Positions 47,710-59,768 of a DNA stretch of 64,000 nucleotides are shown here, piece after piece. Each line of letters begins with the position of its first letter. The first letter of the stretch is position 1. The stretch is taken from NCBI GenBank assembly GCA_032358255.1, contig JAULBX010003110.1, positions 1 to 64,000 of the forward strand, given 5' to 3'. The notes beneath the pieces were generated by a model. It saw only the letters and a list, made by a program, of their open reading frames with translations, ran no database searches and had not been told where the DNA came from. The position numbers and the translations under genes are program-made. The stretch is from Heterotrichella gracilis (lineage: Eukaryota > Sar > Xanthophyceae > Tribonematales > Xanthonemataceae).

Positions 47710-50199
47710 CTATCTGCTCATGAACGCCAGGTATGCAGGTGGCATCATGAGTGCGCGCTCAAGCAGCCTGTCCCATAGCTCCTCGCGCGCACGCAGGGCC
47801 TGGCAAAAGGGGAAGGGAAGGTTCTTAATTTGAGCAAGGGTGGGGAAAGGTGAATAAATTGGAGCCATGGGTGGGACATGCGGGCCATTGGCATGCCATT
47901 GAATGCTGGATTGTCTACCAGGCAGCTGTCGATGAGTGGTGATAAATGAAACGGGCCGCCATGCATAAGCCCACTTCTCCCTTCCTTGGCTTGTATATGG
48001 ATGACTTTGAGTGAGTCAATGTATGGATGGCTCTAGAGGCCCTATCGATAGATAGGCAAGCTTTGAAGGCAGTCACCTAAACTCTCAACCCTGAAACCCT
48101 AACCCTAAACCCTAAACAGTCTTAAATAGTCTGTGATGGACGACTCCAAGCAAGCATTGAAGGCACAGCTTCCACAACCGAACCCCAGCACCTCTCAAGC
48201 CCCCACTCACCTGCGACAGCCCCACCCGCAGATCATCCCTCGCCTCCGCACCAGACCCCGCAATCTCATCAGCCACAATCTGCACCGCCTGAACCGCATC
48301 CACCCCACCCTCCACCCCACCCTCCGCACCCCCCGCTGCCCCAGCTGGCACCAGCCTGTGGAAGTAGCCCAGCTGGTCCCGGGACAGACTGGTGAACTTC
48401 TTGGCTGCTGCCAGGATGCGGTGGTACATGTGCAGGCTGGCCACCAGGTCGGCGTAGCACACCGCTGCAAACGCGGCTGCTTCGGTCTGCACGGGGAAGA
48501 CATAAAACAATGGAATTGAAATGACAATGATTAATAACTTTGCATGACAGTACTTTCACTTTGTTAGAAAGCAGGTCACATTGAACTACCCTTTGCAGCT
48601 AGCAGGGAGAAGCACGCCATTTAAAATGTGGTGGAACTGTGTAGCTCAAGGGAAGGCAATAGCGCCTGAGACAAGCAATGGTGAGGGCTGTGCGCTGCAG
48701 TTGCCATGAGCCATCCACATGCTTGCAATGGGTTGGATCCCATGCGGCACACAAGGGTGACATGCCAGGCACTGCCATCCATGCACAGCCAGAAGGGTTA
48801 AGCCCCTACTGTCAACAGATGGGGTGCACACAGACCGACAGCAGTGCAAACAGGATGCCACACCACTTGCAGGTGAAAGCCACAACCCCTTGGATATATG
48901 GCAGAGAGGGCGGCCTAGTGGTTATGTGCTCACGTACATTCCCGCTGTTTGCGATGATCCGAATGTTGTCCGCAAACAGCCGCCCTGGTTGCCGCATCTC
49001 GGGGACAATGGAGTCGATCTGTTCCAAGTACCCCCGGTCCTTGGCGTGCGCCCAGCCCCGCACCCCCTCCACAAACTGCACAAATTTCTCCCCCGCAGGC
49101 ACCTCGGCAGGGCCCGGCAGCTGCCCTAACCGCCTGAGGATGTGGCCACTGCCTAGGGCTTCGTCTGCACTGATTAGGGTTTCTTCCGCGCTGTGATTAG
49201 CCTGAGAGGGTGCCTGTGCCTCCATTAGCTGCGCCCCAGGGTCAGTCATCTGGTGAGAGCTGTGGGTTTCCTCCCCGTTGTGGCTAGCTTGATTGGATGT
49301 GGCGATCTCCATGGGCTGTGCCTCCGACTCTGTCACCTGGGGCGCTGAATCGCTTGCACTGGCTGCATTTGGTGAAGGGACTGGTGAGGCATGTGGTGAG
49401 GTTTCTTGTGTGCCTTGGTGCATGGATGGGGCACAGGGTGCACCTGATTGGCTGTCATTCAGGCCAAGCTGGGAGAGCTGAGTCAGCAGGTCAGAGGCCA
49501 CTGCCTGGCCTAGCACATAGTGCTGGAGGACTGCAGTGTGGCGGGCGTCTGGGAGGTCAGTGAACGCGTCCTCTTGTAGTCCAGCCAGCCTCTTTGCATA
49601 AAACCTGGAGAGGGTGCGGAGGCATCGATTGTTAGGATTCTGAGACTGTCAAGGGTTTCTGCTGGCAGCGCACTACAGCTGCACCCTCCCCCCTGCTCTC
49701 CCTCACACATACACAAACATTGCAACTCTAAACCCTAAAACCCTAAAACAGTGCTCGTACTCGAGCATGCGAAGGCATACACCCAAATTTGCAACCCAAA
49801 ACAGGCTGATACTTTTCTTGAAGTACCCCAACCTACCTATACTGCTGCGCAAAGTCCGGCAGCGCCAGGACTGGGTTGGGCAATCGCCCCAAACCCCAAA
49901 CCCTAAACCCTGACCAGATATATATGCATGCAGACACCAAAATACCTTGATTTTCTTGCGATTTACCTATACTGCTGCGCAAAGTCCAGCAGGGCCAGGA
50001 CTGGGTTGGGCACATCCCCCTTCTCGAGCTTGGCCAGGTAGGGGTGCGACACGCAGCGGTGCGAGGTAGCTGTCTCCAAGAGCAGCGCGTGGAAGTTTGC
50101 GCCGGTGCGAGCCTGCTGCTCATACCCCTCCTGGAGCTCCACAAAGGCCTCGCTTGAGCGGGGCAGGTTCAGGCCAAGTGCATGGTCTAGGTCTGCCAT
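47710..50199 (-). CDS. Helical protein with haem-oxygenase-like features, tentative
   Basis: Four exons join in phase: 50199-49967, 49604-48938, 48486-48211 and 47799-47710, giving 421 residues. Residues 33-90 (GANFHALLLETATSHRC, VSHPYLAKLEKGD, NPVLALLDFAQQYRFYAKRL) resemble the HP-Y-L and following helices of the TENA/PqqC/iron-containing redox enzyme group with a haem-oxygenase-like fold. A later helix, AVCYADLVASLHMYHRILAA (about 309-328), carries a D-x5-H-x2-H pattern that could bind metal. Between them lies a long low-complexity insert (about 125-215) rich in Ser, Glu, Gln and Ala. An Ala/Gly-rich linker (GGAEGGVEGGVDAV) follows later. The assignment rests on motif resemblance only. The ATG at 50199 is the first in frame; upstream sequence stays open without an ATG. 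Confidence 0.55.
48078..48117. repeat. Interstitial telomere-like repeat
   Basis: A run of CCCTGAAA and CCCTAAA units in the last intron of the minus-strand gene; in the gene's sense it reads TTTAGGG. Confidence 0.92.
49727..49750. repeat. Interstitial telomere-like repeat
   Basis: CCCTAAA/CCCTAAAA units in intron 1 of the minus-strand gene. Confidence 0.88.
49834..50012. repeat. Duplicated exon end plus donor, with telomere-like repeat between
   Basis: Bases 49964-50012 (end of exon 1 and its 5' splice site on the minus strand) recur at 49834-49882, offset 130, with two mismatches in 49. Telomere-like units (CCCAAACCCTAAACCC) lie at 49889-49912, right next to the copy. Confidence 0.95.
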
Positions 50200-52632
50200 T
50201 GGGGCCAGCTGAGGGGGGCCAATGCTACTACTGGGAATGCGTAGTTGGAGTGACCAGCGGGTATGGCCAGTAGAAGCACGCTTACTACAGTAATGGGTGT
50301 TCAAGTTCAAAGTACTTCAACCCAATTCTGGCGTGATATGTGCTTGTGAACCCTTATGCAGCCTTTCGGCACTGCATATGCTGTCAAGCTTTTGAACTTG
50401 GACTGGGGACAGGGTATTTACGTTGGCAATAAAAACCTCGTTCGTCAAACAGTTGTGGGCTGTTGCTTCACAAAGGCAAAAAGGTTGCAGCTACTGCTGT
50501 ACTTGTGCACTGCTAGCTGCCTGCAGGCATTGGAGCCCGCATTGGAGCCCAGCCCAGCTTGAGAGCAAGTGTTAAAGCGTGGGGAACCACTAGCGTTGTA
50601 TGTATGTACGTCTTGAGCGCAGAAAAATTGTCCGCATTTCTCTACCGAACGAGAGTAGCCGAGTCAAGTACTTGGCACGCATTCGCATTGATGCATGCAT
50701 GACACTCTTGGCATGGATGCATGCAGTGCAATGCACTGGGTTTTCTCATGGTAATGTGGCTTCATCACACAAGGCTAACCTATTCTATCCCAACGTCGTG
50801 ATACACTGCTACTGGCTGCAGTGCGGGACTGGAGAGGGCAATTAACCTAGCTAAGGTACGCAGCGCATGCATCTCGCCGCATGGGCTAGGGTTGCTCTGC
50901 TTCTGCACCTGTTTCCTCCTGCCAGAAGGTTTTGGCTCAGTAAGATACCAGCAACTGTACCCCTTCACGCACCCTAGCTCACCACGTGAGGCGTCCTGTG
51001 TCGCACACATCTTGCACAGCACCAACACAAGGAATCCCTTGGTGCATCCCTTGGTGCATCCAGTCCGAGTCAAGGGATGCACCCTGGGCCCAGACAATGA
51101 TAGCCGCCAGAGTCCCCAGGTGCAACCCAAAAAATCTTATAAAGGGTGTCAGAGTGCGCCAATTCCGCCGTAGGTGGCCCCACCTTATGGCGAACCTATC
51201 TAGTTCTTTTGCGGCCAGGTGTGCAATTCGCCCTCAACCAACCTGCAATCCATTTGCATCGCATTGGCTGTGTGATGCCTGCCATGCATGCAACAGCAGA
51301 CAAATGCCCAGCATATAAGGCTCTAGTGTGAGGACACACCAGAGCCTTGTCTGCTGCGCTGTTAGGGTTTAGGGTTTTTTATTGCAGAGTGTGCTGTAGA
51401 TCTGTGCATGGGTTGTGCCAAGAGCGCAGACAACATGGACTCCACAGAATGCGTAGTATGGAGATAACCAGCACAGTCCAGTACACTAGCACTGAGTGCT
51501 GTGCAAGTTCCATCGTAGTGCCATCAGCTGTGCACCTTGGGCTGAGCCAGGCATGAAAACCAGCAGGTGAGTGGGATCATCTCAAGTGGAAGCACTATGC
51601 ATGGTACGGGCAGCCGCTGCCTTTAATACGTGTGACAGTGGATTTTATTGTTTGTGCCACATGATGCCTTTCCAGCACTTGCGGCAAGATACTTAATTAC
51701 TCCACAGTAGCCCGCTGCCTGCTGAGATACAGTTACAATAACAGTGTTCACTTTAAAAAAAGCATGGTGACATGCAATGCATTGTTGGTAGTCTGCGCAA
51801 GCAAACGTACCCGCTAGCCCTGCCGTATCAACTGTATGCGTAGTTTCTTGGCAACCAATCTGCATTTTTGACATCCCCTGCACACCCACGGATGTGCATA
51901 GCTCTCCATGTACCCATTGTTGCCTGCGATTGCTCAAAGGTGCCTTGCTTGGAGGTCCTCGTCATTTGCACCACTGGCAAGGAAGGTCAGGGTTGATCCC
52001 ATCAAGCAACACGCAAATGCACTTTGATGGCACCAAACTTTGGTGGTGGAAGGCATGGAGAGGATGGTGATACAAAGGGCTGCATGGGGAGCATGAGGGG
52101 CTTTGCATAGATTTGCCAGCCAGTGCTCAGCAGACTGTCCCAGACTGTTGAGTGGGTGGCCCCCTGAACCTTGCAAGGCCTCTGTTCATGCCTTGATGCA
52201 GGTACTAGCCAGCGGTCGTGCCACATGGCAACGGTCGTCCATTGGTACAACTGGCTCCGGGCGTGATTTGTGCGTGTGCATGCCCTGTGGTTGGCGCCAG
52301 TTGGTGCACACACGCCAGTTGTGTCACACAGCGTCACCTTATTGCCGTCCATGACGCACCGTCCACAACTGCACGAAAGACAACCCGGCTCTCAGTCTTT
52401 GTCAAGACTAACCCAGCTTACAAAAGCAGCACAAGCTCTGGTATGCTCGTATAATTTGTGTCGGTATCCCTACTCGAATTCAACTGCTGCTCGAATCCCC
52501 TTTGCCGACGTTCCCTTGCTTCCAACACCTCCATTCACCACTAGCCACCCCGCTCTTCAAGGCCGAGGACTTCGCCGCTGCAATCGCAAACTGCTTGCTT
52601 AGACCTCCAAGTCAGTCCCCCTCTAGTGTCCC
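50200..52632. other. Gene-free stretch between divergent genes
   Basis: About 2.4 kb with no convincing coding segment. It contains a telomere-like tract at 51361-51376 (GTTAGGGTTTAGGG), several TGCATGCA sites (50690, 50716, 51283) and a small direct repeat TTGGTGCATCC at about 51040-51060. Promoters of the flanking genes lie at its ends. Confidence 0.55.
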
Positions 52633-54875
52633 ATGGCCCGCTTTCCCATGACGCATTGCAGCGTGGCGCTGGTGTTTGTGCTGGCCGTCGCAGGTATGGC
52701 CAGCCATTCTTAGTCACAGTGAATCACATATGCGACGCACTGTGGGTAGAGGCCAGAGTCTAACCTTCTTGCAGCCTGCGGCGGCCACTGTCTGTCACCA
52801 TGCCGACCCCACCAGCTGAGGAATCATTTATAACTGCATAGAAATCACATAGAGGGAAGAAAACAACAACCGATGTGTGTCCAATAACTTGTCCGAATAA
52901 TCTGTCAGCTTGCACCCATGTATCAGCACTGGCCACTGACTCTGGTTCTTGCCTTGCCACTGCCTTTAACATAAGCAAACTTTGGGGTAGGCGGTGGGCA
53001 ACCAAGGTTTGCAAATCGTCATGACTGTATGTTGCTCACCCCACTTCAAGGTCACCCTGTTAACATGTGACATTGCATTGCATGGTTATACTATGTACTG
53101 TACACTTCACTGTGAGAAACCCCTCAATCTACATCAAATTTGAACCTGACAGGCTCCCTCATCTTTGTCTGTGCAGGCGGATTGTGGTCCAGCCAGGTGT
53201 CAGCCCAGGAGGCGCCTGCCCCTGCACCCACTGGTCTGAGCGTCTTGCAGGTGGCGGAGTCACAACCAGACCTGTCCATACTGCTGGCAGCACTGGAGGT
53301 AACGCCACCACCTTGGAATCCCGCCACAAAAAAAATTGAGTATTTATTTACATTTTTACCGTCACAAACGTTTGCTAAGCGTATGTCACATGTATACATG
53401 CAGACAACAGCATAGCACGTGCTATGCTGTTGTAAGTGTGCGGCATGTTGTAACTGTGCCACAAAATGTTATGCAGTTATACATATAAATACACTTCAGC
53501 GCCATAGCGCAACAACGCAGTCCACTACAGAGTTGCCTACATGTATTATCAGAAGTACGCCGCACAGTATGCTTATTTATTTATCTCAAACACTTGGTGA
53601 TTCTCCAGCTGCACCATATAACTCATTTTTTGACACTGTGTGTATTGCCTGGTATGCATGCAGGCAACCCCAGATCTGTACGCTGCGCTGGACAACCCCA
53701 ATGTTGTGGCCACTGTGTTTGCACCCACCGATGCCGCATTTGAGGCCCTGCTGGAGGCTATCAATGCAACTGCGGACGAGCTGCTCAGCTCAAGTGATCT
53801 CCTGAAGACAGTGAGTCAGACCCGCCCGTGACAAAATTCCAACACCCTTGACATGTCAGGAAGCAAATTGCATTTTGTCATGCATGGTTGGAAACGCAAT
53901 TCAGCCGTGCCACCATTGCACATATTAATAATACATGGCAGCAGAGGCTTTAATCCTAAGGAATTACGCACATACTCCGCACGCTGTTTTACCTGAAGTG
54001 ATAATTGGTATAGCATGTACTAACAAGGGAATGCGGCCGTGGCTGGCTGGCACTGGCAATTGTGTAGCGCCTTCTCATTGTAATTGCGCAGCCATGCATC
54101 AGGATGTAGCCTGTCCAATTACTATTGCCTGACAGGCAGCCCAGCAGTCATTGTGTAAGCCTTACAAGCTTGCGAGACACTTCTGGGAGCTCTGCATTTC
54201 TCCCGCACCTCTTTGTTCACACTTCACAATGTTTCCCTCCCACCTGCACCAGTTTGCTCATTGCCCGTTCCTCTCTGCCCGTGCGCAGGTGCTTGCTTAC
54301 CACGTGGTTCCCGAGGTGGCAGCCTACTCCTACGACCTCATGGATGGCATGGTGCTGCCGACACTGCTGCAGGGTGAGACGCTCACGGTGAGGGTGCTAC
54401 CTGATACAACCTCATGCGCATTGAGTTACCCTGATCTGCACTGTCCATACAAGCTTAGCTAAACTGCGCAATGGTAAGCGCTAGTCCAGGACGTGGTGAT
54501 AATTTGCTAAAGCCTTTAGCAAATCATGGTGAAATCACTGACAAGGGTATTGCCTGGCGGGGGCCTCTATTCTTAGGATCATTTTTTTCTGCTGGTCATG
54601 AACAGGCTATGCATCGCCATCCACCCTCAACTTACATGCATTTCTGTTCCAAGTCAATTAGTAATCAAATGAACACTCTGCAATGTGGTCGTTGTTGAAC
54701 AAACACAATGCTGCAGGTGGACCTCTCCAGCGAGCCCGGCAGCGTGCTGATCGTGCCCTCCACCAACGGCACCGCTACCGTCATCATGCCAGACGTCCCC
54801 GCCGGCAAGGCTGTGATTCACGTCATCGATGCGGTGCTGCTGCCCATGTCAGTGGTTGATGCAAGCGAGTCTTAG
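52633..54875 (+). CDS. Secreted fasciclin (FAS1) domain protein
   Basis: Five exons join in phase: 52633-52693, 53177-53298, 53664-53810, 54289-54387 and 54717-54875, giving 195 residues. FAS1 domains mediate cell adhesion or matrix contacts; single-domain secreted forms are common in algae. The signal peptide is HCSVALVFVLAVAG at residues 8-21, with cleavage likely near VSAQEA. The FAS1 signature is clear: LSVLQVAESQPDLSILLAAL, ATVFAPTDAAFEALLEAI, VLAYHVVPEVAAYSYDLMDG, and the closing VIHVIDAVLLP. No GPI-attachment tail is evident. The ATG is in a good context (CCATGG). Confidence 0.93.
53404..53433. repeat. 30-bp perfect palindrome
   Basis: ACAACAGCATAGCAC is followed directly by its reverse complement. 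It lies in intron 2 of the fasciclin gene. Confidence 0.97.
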
Positions 54876-56070
54876 AGGCACATGGCCAAGGCCTGGCAGG
54901 CGCATGTGTGCTGGGTGGTGCACTGCCTGCCTTCAAGGTCCATGATGCAGAGCACTTGTGGAGAAGTTGAGAATGGGTACCAGGATGGCTGATTTTCTGA
55001 ATGGCATGTTTTTTCTAGACAACACAAATCGCAATGTGTAGGGCAGGGTGGAGTCTTTGGGGATGCCGTGAGATATTGGTCGACGCTACAAGATGTTGAG
55101 CTTGGCTGCATGCAAGAGCACTAGTGTCTCGTCACATGCCACATGGTACCATTATTGCCTGCTCTAACACCCGCGGGGCACAGCGGCCAGCACCACATCT
55201 ATCTGGTGATACATCAGATGACTGCTGATCCAATCATTTGCCTCCCAAGGGTCGGGTGTAGCACGCCCACCAGGTTGTTTTCCTTTGCTCCCAAATGCGG
55301 CCAACAACTAAACCTCCCCCTCAACATGATCTAGTTTGACACCAAGTTTGGCAAAGGCGAATGATCTGGTGGCGTGTGACCTGGCGCTTGGGCGGCAAAT
55401 GACTGGTTCAGCAGCAGTGGGGCATAGGCTGGTGTGCTTGCGTTTGTGCAGAGAAGGCAATAGTGATGTGCCATTGGCACAGCAACTGGGGTCACTACTC
55501 AGCGAAAAACAATGACGGATTAAGAGGCTGCCGTATTGAATGTGTTTACATAAAATTGTAAGAGTGGATTACTGGCGCAGATCAGTGCATACGGCCGATG
55601 GAATTGTAACTGAGTCCAGAGTCCAGTGCCCACCATAAACCCCCGTTTAAACCCTTCGTTAGGGTATCGAGGGTATTTTTATCTCCCATTATTTTTGGGG
55701 CGATGTTTAGCATGCATATGCGCGCCACTGTTCGTGTTATCCACCAGCCCCAGCGCCTATGTGTTGCACGTCTACTGTACGGTTGCTCTTGTTGCATTGG
55801 GTAACTGGCCAGGTGTACCACAGCTGCTGCATGTGCCACCCAACTGTTTAGCACTTGAAGGCGCTGAACCGACACTTTCGAAAGTTTTCATCACGCCGCA
55901 CCACAGCTCGTTGTCCCGGCACCTACATAGCGCTTGACCGGAGGAGCACAGTAAGCGACGAAACCCCAATGCTGCAGCTGGCAGTGCTATTACATTGCCA
56001 TATCTTCACCATGCCTACTTTGGGTGGTACTGGTTGATGAGGATACAGGTGGTACCTCCCAGCCCCCGCC
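54876..56070. other. Intergenic region
   Basis: About 1.2 kb between two plus-strand genes. No coding signal was seen. Confidence 0.6.
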
Positions 56071-58798
56071 ATGGCCCCTCCCTTGCTGTCGTACTACTCT
56101 TCTCCTTTTGGGCGCGGAGCGCCACGGCGGAACAGGCGGCCAACCCAATATCTGGTGCTACTACTAATCACCTTGTGCATCGGGGCTGGCATATTTTCTA
56201 TCGTCTCCCACCACACCTTCTTGGCGTTCAACACAAGGGATGAGCACAGCAATGCGGGGAAGCCTGTGGGCCAGAGCCTGAGCCTCTCCTCTGTGTTCAG
56301 TAGCTTGTTGGCCAAACCTCCCCCGACCCCTCCCCCACCCCCCAAGTCCATATTCAAAGCCTTTCACACAGGTATGCCTCTGATGTCATAGTGTTTGACA
56401 AACTGGTATGTCTTGGGTGTACTTCATAAACTGTGTAATGTAATTCACAGGTAGACGCATTAAATGTGCGCCATTGGTGGCACAGTGGGCGATGCATGCA
56501 TAGCGCTCCTGGCACACATTGGCAGTGAATGCGAGGGCGTTGTAGCCTGTTAGTGCACTGATTAGGCTGCTCAACACCTGCTTATGCAAGAAGGGTAGGC
56601 GCTGACCTTGTTCCTCCACTTGGGCATGTAGCTCGCCATGGCCCGAGTGACTGGTGCGAGGACCCTACCGCCCAAGTGCACGCGTTCCAGCTCAAGATGC
56701 TGGCCAACAACCGCTGGGCAGCATGCCCCAAATCACAATGGCTGGACGAGCTATATGGTATGCTCTAGGAAACCTGTTTGCACACCTGGTAGTATTCATG
56801 ACACTGCCCCTGCCTCTGACCCTAAGGGGTGCAAAACTGCGTACAACTAGGGTTTGGTATCTTGTTGGGTGCAAAATATTGTCTGTGGGTTTGTGTTCAA
56901 CGCTGGTGGTATATGGCATTGCAGAGTTGAGCCCCGGGGGCGAGAAGGTATTTATCGACATTGGTTGCAACAAGGGGTATGAGTCAGCGCGCATTTTCAA
57001 CCTGTGGGCGACACAGGTGAACTTCAATGCAAAGTCCCTGTTCGAAGTCCTCTCCAAGGTGTGGCAAAACCCTAAACCCTAAACCCTAACATATCTTGGC
57101 GCATGTGCACAGCTGCACACCTTGCATGCACCTGGCGTTCCTCTAGAGGGGGTAATCTGAGGACCATACCCAGGAACCCTAGTCAAGGGTCTATATAGCG
57201 CCATTGTACACGCATCAACGTGTAGCTCTGGCGGGCCTGATCACTGATTAGTTGGTGCATGACCCGATCAATCTCATCCCCTGGCTGCAAGGGTAGGCAA
57301 CATGCAATTAGATCCGCTGCCACATGCTAGTCATGACTGAGCGCAAATTTGGTGTAGGCGCCGGCGCCGCTGCGGCTACGAGACTCTCCCTGCGGGGTTT
57401 GTAGAGACTGCGAAGACGATGTCATTGCGACACACATACCGCCGCCCTCCAGCCGTCCCATTGTGCACTGCTTTGAGCCGTCGAGGGCGCATTTTCGGTG
57501 AGTTGGATTGCAACCTGGTGTCATGTATGAGCTTTCTTGTCAGGATCGGCACTGACTGGTGCCCTCAATCTGCACCACTGGCAGTGTACCGTGGCACCCC
57601 ATTAAATTCACCTATGCGCATGCAGGAGGCTGCAGTGGCTTCAGGACCAGTTCTTTGGCGCGGGGCGCCAGCTGCGGGATCCCCTGGCGGCTGCCCCCGC
57701 CGCCATGTGGCACGTGCACAACGCAGCGCTGTCCAACAGCACAGGGGTCATCGACTTCCCGCTGGACTGCCAGTCGGAGCGGTGCAGCGTGTATGAGGGG
57801 AAGGCCAACAAGGACGCGGATCGCACGGGGGTGGCAAAGGTAGGCCTGGTGCAACACAGCGCATGCAAACCCATGTGCAGTGCAAGGTACCTTGGGCGTG
57901 GGAAGGCCATAGGGTCCAATTTGGGCTTATTTAGGAAGGTTCCCAGTCAGTCTTGCACGTGCACATGCGGCGCCAGTTATGGTCAAATGATTTGAATATT
58001 TTCTGAAAATCGTTTTTAAATCATTTTCAAATCGATTAACTCTTTTCTCAAATTTCCTGATTTTGAGAGTATCCTTTTTACCTGCCTTTCCAACAGGTGG
58101 CCAGCACCACGGTGGACGCCTTTGTGCGCACGCATAACCTCACGCGCATCCACCTGCTGAAGATTGACACAGAGGGGCACGATATCGCGGTGCTGCAGGG
58201 GGCGGAGGAGACGCTGCAATCGGGCAAGGTGGGCGTGCTCAAGTTTGAGTACCACGCCATCGGCCAATGGCAGAGCACGTCGCTCAAGGAGACGGTGTAC
58301 TGGCTGGACAGGTGGGGGCCCTGCTGTTTAGTTGACTTCCTTGTTACACCCCATCAGTTGATGGGTCAGGACATCCTCACTGCGCTTTTTGTCACTTCAG
58401 AGGTAGTTTTTGCAACCTTATTTATTCATATTTATTATCTTTCTACAGTGATGTGGTATTACCGGTCCTAGCTACTCTTGTGTTTTCCCTCGCTCCCAAT
58501 TAATTCTGACATTTTTCACTTCTATTTTTTATGTCTGCAGCATTGGGTAAGCATGTAATAATAATAATAATAATATCAATTTTTATGCCTGCACAGGTTT
58601 GGGTATGTGTGCTACCTGGATGGGCGGCCCACGCTGACGCGCCTCACCGGGTGCTGGGACCACTCCTTTGAGTTCAAGCTGTGGTCCAACGTGGTGTGCG
58701 TGCTGCGCACGCACCTGCTGTACCCGCGCATGGAGCGCATGTCCTTCAGGTGGCAGCAGGAGCACAGGATGCACCTGCACAGCCTGGCTGAGGGCTGA
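56071..58798 (+). CDS. FkbM-family methyltransferase, membrane anchored
   Basis: Seven exons join in phase: 56071-56371, 56632-56757, 56925-57058, 57358-57497, 57626-57839, 58097-58311 and 58597-58798, giving 443 residues. FkbM enzymes are S-adenosylmethionine-dependent O-methyltransferases, often acting on sugars or polyketides. A short basic N-terminus and a hydrophobic segment (YLVLLLITLCIGAGIFSIV, 27-45) indicate a type II anchor, so the catalytic part probably faces the Golgi or ER lumen. The SAM site is KVFIDIGCNKGYESARIF (about 150-167). The other family signatures are VHCFEPSRAHFR (222-233), a DFPLDC-type strand segment, and LLKIDTEGHDIAVLQGAEET (about 325-344). The linker after the anchor is proline-rich ([10 protein letters not shown]). 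Intron 3 begins with telomere-like repeats nine nt after the donor. The substrate cannot be inferred. Confidence 0.9.
57067..57090. repeat. Interstitial telomere-like repeat
   Basis: Three consecutive CCCTAAA units starting nine nt after the exon 3 donor of the FkbM gene. Confidence 0.95.
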
Positions 58799-59768
58799 GG
58801 GGCGGAAATATTCGGGTTTGTACAGCAGCGGGATGGCATTCAGATGGAGTTAATTCATCCCAGGGAGGGGTGTCGATGAGCTGGATCCAGCACTATTGGA
58901 CAGGGTGTGCGTGTGGGTCGTCCCTGGGAGTTACTGCGGATCGCTGGGCATCTTGCAACTTGGCTCGAGCTTGGCCATCCAGGTGCAGCAAAGTATTGCT
59001 TTTTCTCGTTAAGAGTCTGATATGCAGCTGGGATTGGGTAGGACAGGGGTGACAACGTTTCTCATGTACCTTACTTTACCGTTTTGCCTCAAGGTGGGGC
59101 GACACCTTGGCCGCGCAGCGTGTGGTTGGGTGTGTGGACATAGCCACTTGTATGTATGTTATAGTTGCTCAAATCACCTAATTTTCCCCCCTGTTTTTAG
59201 CGTAAACCGTGTCACATTTTCCATGGGCCCCTTGGGCCCAAGTGGGAGCAGAGTCCGCGCTGCCTACGGCCAATTTCTCCTTTTGCACGTTACTCTTTCA
59301 ACCCTCCAGGATACCACTTTGCCAATGGACAGTCCCAGAATTGCTAGTATGCTATCCCCTTCTTTTCATTCAGATTTTGCAATATTGGGTGGCATTATGT
59401 CCACCAGGGATGCCCATATCAGTTTCGGGGATAATAAGGTGGTTATATCCATCCCGGGGATCAATATGCGAGCATATTTGAAAGCTTAAATATATGGAAA
59501 TTGCAAAAACATCCCTGTCGTTGGGCTTCAGAGGACCACTGTTACCATAGATAGAGCATCGTGTACTGTAAAGATACGCATCCAGCGTTGCTGATTGGTC
59601 CCCGCGTCCACACCACTGTAGTTGGGTGCTCAAAGTGTTCGACTTTGCGTGCTTGTAAATAAAGGACCGTGTCAGGGACCGCGTCTGTGAGGTTCTTCAA
59701 GTTTTGAATAACCCACAGACCTGCCCGGTAGGCTGTGTGACCGTCTGGGTGCTGTTCCGGTGGCAGCC
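58799..59768. other. Intergenic region
   Basis: About 1 kb between two plus-strand genes. No recognisable coding segment; it should hold the promoter of the coiled-coil gene. Confidence 0.6.

Noticed and set aside
49834-49882. Alternative exon of the 47.7-50.2 kb gene
   Set aside because: It copies the end of exon 1, but the only nearby acceptor-like AG leads to a stop in the joined frame, so it is treated as a duplication remnant.
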